Shown: one piece after another, positions 60,200-64,000 of the stretch
Numbering within the stretch: the first letter of the stretch is position 1
Layout: each line of letters opens with the position of its first letter
Assembly: GCF_003387165.1 (NCBI RefSeq)
Contig: NZ_QUMW01000009.1
Location: 62,001 to 126,000 of the forward strand
Reading direction: 5' to 3'
Length of the DNA: 64,000 bases
Source: Jeotgalicoccus halotolerans
Lineage (GTDB): Bacteria; Bacillota; Bacilli; Staphylococcales; Salinicoccaceae
Translations under genes and position numbers: made by a program
The notes under the pieces: model-generated
The model's input: only the letters and a program-made list of their open reading frames with translations
What the model was told of the DNA's origin: nothing
Database searches by the model: none

Positions 60200-61117
60200 C
60201 TAATATTTCTTATACCATTTCGGAATAGTCAGTTCAAAACGATCATACCAGCCGAGAATCTCAGTATAGGAACGTCTCATCGTTTTAATTTCTTTATCGC
60301 CAAAAGGAAGTGCCCATGGCAGGGAAGACAGCATGTTAGCTGAGATATATAAAAGCAGCAGTTTCCAGAATTCATCTGGCACATCGTTATTAAAATAACC
60401 ATCGACTCTGCCGCTGGCAAAAGCGGAACTGGTACTCGCACACCAGGTAATTCTATTGAATTCCTCATATGCTTCACCGGTATCATGACGGTCGAAGTCT
60501 ATAATATGCAGCTTATTATTGCTGTCAATCAGCATATTGCCAATATGAAAGTCACCGTGGTGCTGCACATTTCTATTATTATCAATCAAGTGTCTATATT
60601 TACTGATGGCGTCCATTAAAAGGTGACCGTTATCATACTTCAATTCGCAGTCATTATACATTTTTATTTTCTTATCAATTTTTCTGTTATATCTTGTCTT
60701 CCATGATTCTTTGTCTTCACTGACAGGTTTAAAACTATGAATCTCAGCTAAAATTTCCCCAGCTTTGATGCCAAAGTTATACTGCTCTGATAAAGTGAAA
60801 TTATTAATTACATCTCCTGCATCATTGCCATCGATCCAGTTTAGCAGCAGGAAATAATAAGTATCATTTAAACACTCACCATGTGCAGCAAGTTTGTGAG
60901 TAGGGATATTTTTTTCCCTAGATTGCATTAATAAGTCTTTGTGCTCCAGGTACGCCTGCTTATTTTTAATATCAGTCATTCTAAGTAAATACTTCTTAGC
61001 TTCAGTTACAACGATAAACTTATGATCATTGGACCATCCTTTATTAAAGGGAGTAATAGATTGAATATTTTTAAGCGGCAGTTCTGATAAGAGAGAATTA
61101 ATCATCACTTCAGACAT
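60200..61117 (-). CDS. Aminoglycoside-phosphotransferase-like kinase
   Basis: 305 residues of the APH/choline kinase fold: KYLLRMTDIKNKQAYLEH near 40, Brenner motif HHGDFHIGNMLID near 190 with the catalytic Asp, and LHIIDFDRHDTG near 208 (the D-F-D of metal binding). It transfers phosphate to an unknown small molecule; resistance should not be assumed. Start ATG 61115-61117 preferred (AAGGATGG upstream) over earlier in-frame starts. Confidence 0.83.
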   Translation of the reverse strand: MSEVMINSLLSELPLKNIQSITPFNKGWSNDHKFIVVTEAKKYLLRMTDIKNKQAYLEHKDLLMQSREKNIPTHKLAAHGECLNDTYYFLLLNWIDGNDAGDVINNFTLSEQYNFGIKAGEILAEIHSFKPVSEDKESWKTRYNRKIDKKIKMYNDCELKYDNGHLLMDAISKYRHLIDNNRNVQHHGDFHIGNMLIDSNNKLHIIDFDRHDTGEAYEEFNRITWCASTSSAFASGRVDGYFNNDVPDEFWKLLLLYISANMLSSLPWALPFGDKEIKTMRRSYTEILGWYDRFELTIPKWYKKY

Positions 61118-61206
61118 TTTAACCATCCTTAATATTAATAAGTTAAGACAATTATAATATACTTGGAGTATCATCAATAATGATATTCGGAAAGTGAGTG
61201 ATAAAA

Positions 61207-61947
61207 ATGAAATTTATCGGGATAGATCTGGCATGGACTTATAAAAACGAAAGCGGCATTTGTGTCATGGATGAGAACGGGGAAGTGCTCATCCTTGAAT
61301 CTGCAGTATTCAGCGATGAAGATATCGTTAAGATTATTAAAAACTACAGCGATGAAATGCTGCATATCGCAATCGATGCACCGCTCGTCGTTAATAATGA
61401 GACCGGTTCACGTCAGGCGGAACGCGATCTGCAGAGAGGCAGAATCCACGGGCATCGTCTGTTTGCGTTTAACTCCAATAGAACATTTATGACTAAAGCA
61501 TATAAAGGAATAAGAGGAGAGGTGCTGAGTCAGTTAATTAAAGAACATCTTCCAAATATCAGCATCGGTATGAATGATAAGGGCTCGAATATTATTGAGA
61601 CATTTCCGACGGGTATAGTAAGCGGCTTATTTCCGGATATTTTTCCGGTTAAATATAAACGTAAAAAAGGAATGACATTTGAAGAAACAGTTGGTCAGAT
61701 GAAGCTGCTGACAGAACGTATTGGCCTGCTTGAACAGCGGGGTATTATATCCGGATTCAAAGAAAAACTGATGGTGGATGAAGCAGCGATTAACCGGAAA
61801 CATCATAAGCACCTGGAAGATAAGCTGGATGCTGTCCTGTGTACTTTAGGACATTATCTGATTTATAAAGAGATGGCTGCTGCGAGAAAATTCGGCACAG
61901 ATAAAGATGGTTTTATACTTCTGCCGGAAGCTCTTGAAGAAATATAG
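61207..61947 (+). CDS. DUF429-family (RNase H-like fold) protein
   Basis: 246 residues. Core IGIDLAWTYKNESGICVMDENG near residue 4, AIDAPLVVNNETGSRQAERDLQ near 57 and DAVLCTLGHYLI near 203 carry the acidic residues of the RNase H-like DUF429 family. Function not known. The start has only a weak GTGAGTGA site. Head-to-head with the APH-like kinase. Confidence 0.8.
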   Translation: MKFIGIDLAWTYKNESGICVMDENGEVLILESAVFSDEDIVKIIKNYSDEMLHIAIDAPLVVNNETGSRQAERDLQRGRIHGHRLFAFNSNRTFMTKAYKGIRGEVLSQLIKEHLPNISIGMNDKGSNIIETFPTGIVSGLFPDIFPVKYKRKKGMTFEETVGQMKLLTERIGLLEQRGIISGFKEKLMVDEAAINRKHHKHLEDKLDAVLCTLGHYLIYKEMAAARKFGTDKDGFILLPEALEEI

Positions 61948-61954
61948 TTTACAC

Positions 61955-61983
61955 TTGTGATTTTTTTCGCAATAAATTATAAT
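61955..61983 (+). promoter_or_regulatory. Promoter of the butanediol-dehydrogenase-like gene
   Basis: TTGTGA (61955-61960) and TATAAT (61978-61983), spacing 17; about 36 bases before the ATG. Confidence 0.75.
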
Positions 61984-62019
61984 ATAAGTAAGAAAAACAT
62001 TCAAGGAGTGAAGTGGTTT

Positions 62020-63072
62020 ATGAAAGCAGTAGTATACTATGACACAAAAGATGTTCGAATCGAAGAAGTGGCTGAACCTAAAGTTTATGCTGAGGGTGTT
62101 AAAGTAAAAGTTGCCTGGACAGGTATATGCGGTACTGATCTGCATGAGTATCTCGGAGGTCCAATTTTTATTCCGGGAGACGCGCCGAATGGTGTGACAG
62201 GTAAAGAAAGACCTGTAATTATGGGACATGAATTCAGCGGTGTAATAGAAGAAGTCGGAGAAGAAGTTGAGGGACTGGCTGCCGGAGATAAGGTTGTTAT
62301 CAACCCTGTTCTGACAAATAAGCAGCATGACAATCCTTTATACGATTTCTATAAAGAAGGAACGTTTATCGGTCTCGGGGATGACGGCGGTTTTGCTGAT
62401 TTTGTCGTCGTACCTGCAGAAAACATTGTTAAACTGAAAGACAGTACTTCCTTGAAAATCGGTGCCTTGGTAGAGCCGACAGCAGTTGCGCTGCAGGCAA
62501 TCCGTGAATCGGAACTTAAGTTCTCCGAAACGGTTGCGGTCTACGGTGCAGGTCCTATCGGTCTTGTGACTATATTAGCTGCACGTGCAGCCGGAGCGAA
62601 AGATATCTTTGCCTTTGATTTATCGGATGAGCGCCTCGAGAAAGCTAAAGAATTTGGTGCAACACATACTATAAACAGCGGTAAAGAAAATCCTGTAGAG
62701 TATATTAAGTCGATTTACCCGGACGGTGTCGACCGGACATTTGAAGTCGCGGGTGTGAAACAGACACTTGAACAGTCTATTCAGTCGACTAGACCGAGAG
62801 GCATGGTCTGCATTGTTTCCATCTTTGAAAAAGAAATCGATTTTAATCCGATGATGCTGACAGCTTCAGGAGTAAGAATATCAAGTTCTTTAGGTTATGA
62901 ACCGGATATCTTTGAAGCGACTGTAAAAATGATTGAAAGCGGCCAGATTGATCCGTCGCTGATGATTACTGAAGAAATAGAACTCGATGAAGTGATAGAA
63001 AAAGGCTTCAATAAATTAATTGAAGATAAGTCTCAGGCTAAAATTCTCGTTAAACTGAGCGGGGAAGAATAA
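62020..63072 (+). CDS. Zinc-dependent (R,R)-butanediol dehydrogenase-like enzyme
   Basis: 350 residues of the zinc alcohol dehydrogenase family. Catalytic zinc residues: Cys37 in TGICGTDLHEYLGGP and GHEFSGVIEEVGE near 68. NAD site VYGAGPIGLVTILAARAAGAKDI near 177. Substrate-side YDFYKEGTFIGLGDDGGFADFVVVP matches 2,3-butanediol dehydrogenases; sorbitol-type activity cannot be excluded. The four structural-zinc cysteines are absent, as usual for this branch. AAGGAGTG precedes the ATG. Confidence 0.86.
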   Translation: MKAVVYYDTKDVRIEEVAEPKVYAEGVKVKVAWTGICGTDLHEYLGGPIFIPGDAPNGVTGKERPVIMGHEFSGVIEEVGEEVEGLAAGDKVVINPVLTNKQHDNPLYDFYKEGTFIGLGDDGGFADFVVVPAENIVKLKDSTSLKIGALVEPTAVALQAIRESELKFSETVAVYGAGPIGLVTILAARAAGAKDIFAFDLSDERLEKAKEFGATHTINSGKENPVEYIKSIYPDGVDRTFEVAGVKQTLEQSIQSTRPRGMVCIVSIFEKEIDFNPMMLTASGVRISSSLGYEPDIFEATVKMIESGQIDPSLMITEEIELDEVIEKGFNKLIEDKSQAKILVKLSGEE

Positions 63073-63088
63073 CTGAATATATACTTTT

Positions 63089-63126
63089 AAAAACCGCGGT
63101 GATTATATCAATCACCGCGGTTTTTA
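63089..63126 (+). terminator. Terminator of the dehydrogenase gene
   Basis: AAACCGCGGTGATT (63091-63104) with AATCACCGCGGTTT (63110-63123), then TTTAAT. Confidence 0.88.
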
Positions 63127-63181
63127 ATCTGTTATAGTAGTTTTAAAAGAAGTTTTAAGAATTTATTAAAGGATTGAGAAT

Positions 63182-64000
63182 ATGAATAAAACATCATGGC
63201 ATGTACTGTCAAATGGCGAGTATTTAACTGCTTCAAGCAAATTGGCCATGGCGCTTGATGAAGCGGATGCTGTATTAATCGGTGTTGGTGCAGGCATGGC
63301 GGCAGCAGATGGTTTTACATATGCAGGACCGAGATTTACACAAAATTTTCCTGAATTCATTGAAACATACCGCTGGCTCGATATGTTTCAAGCAAGCGTA
63401 TTTGAATTTGAAAATTTAAATGAAGAATGGGCATTTTTCAGCCGTTTTGTCGATTTAAATTATATGAGTCAACCGCTCGGAGAATCCTATATACGTCTGA
63501 AAGAATTACTGAAAGGCAGAAATTATCATATTATTACATCCAACGCAGACAATGCTTTTGAAAAAGCCGGTTTTGATAAAAATAAAGTATTCGACGTGCA
63601 GGGTAAATATAACTTACTGCAGTGTTCAAAAGGATGTACTCCAAAACGTTATAATAATGAAGAATTAATGAAAGAAATGATCGACCGCGAGCGGAGTATG
63701 AAGGTGCCTGACGATTTGATTCCATATTGTGAGGAATGCGGTGCGCCTATGGAGCTGAATCGCCGTAATCACACCGACTGGATGGTGGAAGATGAACAGT
63801 TTTTCAGTGACCAGAAACTGTTCCATAATTTCTTGGATTCTTATACAGATAAAAAGTTATTAATACTGGAACTCGGCTGCGGCTATATGGCACCGCAGGT
63901 TATTAAACACCCATTTCAGCAGCTGGCTGAAAACAGGCAGAATGCATTGTATATGACTGTGAACTTAAAAGATTACAGAATACCGCCTGCTGTAAGAAAA
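63182..64000 (+). CDS. Class M sirtuin-like protein (SirTM), 3' end outside window
   Basis: The 273 visible codons have a SirTM-like order: DEADAVLIGVGAGMAAADGFTYAGPRF near residue 26, HIITSNADNAFEKAGFDKNKV near 117, a zinc site QCSKGCTPK with CEECGAPM, then LILELGCGYMAPQVIKHPF near 233. Macrodomain-linked sirtuins of staphylococci and streptococci ADP-ribosylate lipoylated GcvH-L in an oxidative-stress operon with a macrodomain and LplA2. No such partners are visible here; they may lie beyond the window. AAAGGATT precedes the ATG. Confidence 0.82.
   Translation, partial: MNKTSWHVLSNGEYLTASSKLAMALDEADAVLIGVGAGMAAADGFTYAGPRFTQNFPEFIETYRWLDMFQASVFEFENLNEEWAFFSRFVDLNYMSQPLGESYIRLKELLKGRNYHIITSNADNAFEKAGFDKNKVFDVQGKYNLLQCSKGCTPKRYNNEELMKEMIDRERSMKVPDDLIPYCEECGAPMELNRRNHTDWMVEDEQFFSDQKLFHNFLDSYTDKKLLILELGCGYMAPQVIKHPFQQLAENRQNALYMTVNLKDYRIPPAVRK

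Noticed and set aside
60200-61117. Aminoglycoside resistance gene
   Set aside because: The kinase fold is shared by choline and other small-molecule kinases; nothing in the context shows resistance.

Overview
The window is low-GC Firmicutes DNA. The core genes point to the family Staphylococcaceae, probably a relative of Staphylococcus such as Jeotgalicoccus, Salinicoccus or Macrococcus. Supporting features are a fadXEDBA order as in S. aureus, a menF-D-H-B-E operon with divergent menA, a pckA / S-box / metK block, class M sirtuin, CatR/CatE and short Gram-positive ribosome-binding sites. No rRNA and no CRISPR array was seen. The genus cannot be fixed from the sequence alone.

Bases 1 to about 13450 are the right end of a siphovirus-type prophage. 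In order they encode the tail tape measure, distal tail protein, tail tip/endopeptidase, small late proteins, an XhlA-like anchor, holin and an amidase endolysin with two Cpl-7 repeats. A cargo segment follows: a reverse-strand zinc-ribbon protein, a candidate Panacea-type toxin-antitoxin pair, an SOS-box-controlled YolD-like gene, a candidate small RNA and a 58-residue zinc-finger protein. The phage probably ends in what looks like the 3' end of a tmRNA or tRNA gene (about 13435-13450), directly followed by a strong terminator. Next come decayed sequence and a MazG-like pseudogene.

Bases 14255-18768 form an AT-rich island for opine-type amino acid derivatives: an RpiR regulator and an octopine/nopaline-type dehydrogenase on one strand, and an ornithine-cyclodeaminase-like protein and a GltS-type symporter on the other.

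Bases 19012-28575 hold single housekeeping and stress genes: lipoprotein, TSUP exporter, C45 acyltransferase, deoxynucleoside kinase, cold-shock protein, PH-domain protein, catE/catR, secreted nuclease, MerR-TipAS regulator and a Rieske oxidoreductase. The most striking noncoding signal is at 24053-24177. It is a predicted reverse-strand small RNA with a canonical promoter, Fur-like boxes, a C-rich loop held in a long stem and a strong terminator. This architecture resembles staphylococcal IsrR.

Bases 28757-29394 carry seven tRNAs (fMet, Asp, Phe, Gly, Asn, Glu, Ser). The fadXEDBA fatty-acid degradation operon follows, with a perfect cre site upstream. Then come small lipoproteins and the menaquinone genes, yidD, a YtkD-like Nudix hydrolase, pckA (with a CcpN-like box), an S-box riboswitch and metK, and a NERD protein. 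The rest is a semialdehyde dehydrogenase, a DUF2975/XRE pair, a patatin, a split ThrE exporter, a GNAT, a GPP34 protein, an NhaC antiporter, an APH-like kinase, a DUF429 protein, a butanediol-type dehydrogenase and a class M sirtuin cut by the window end.
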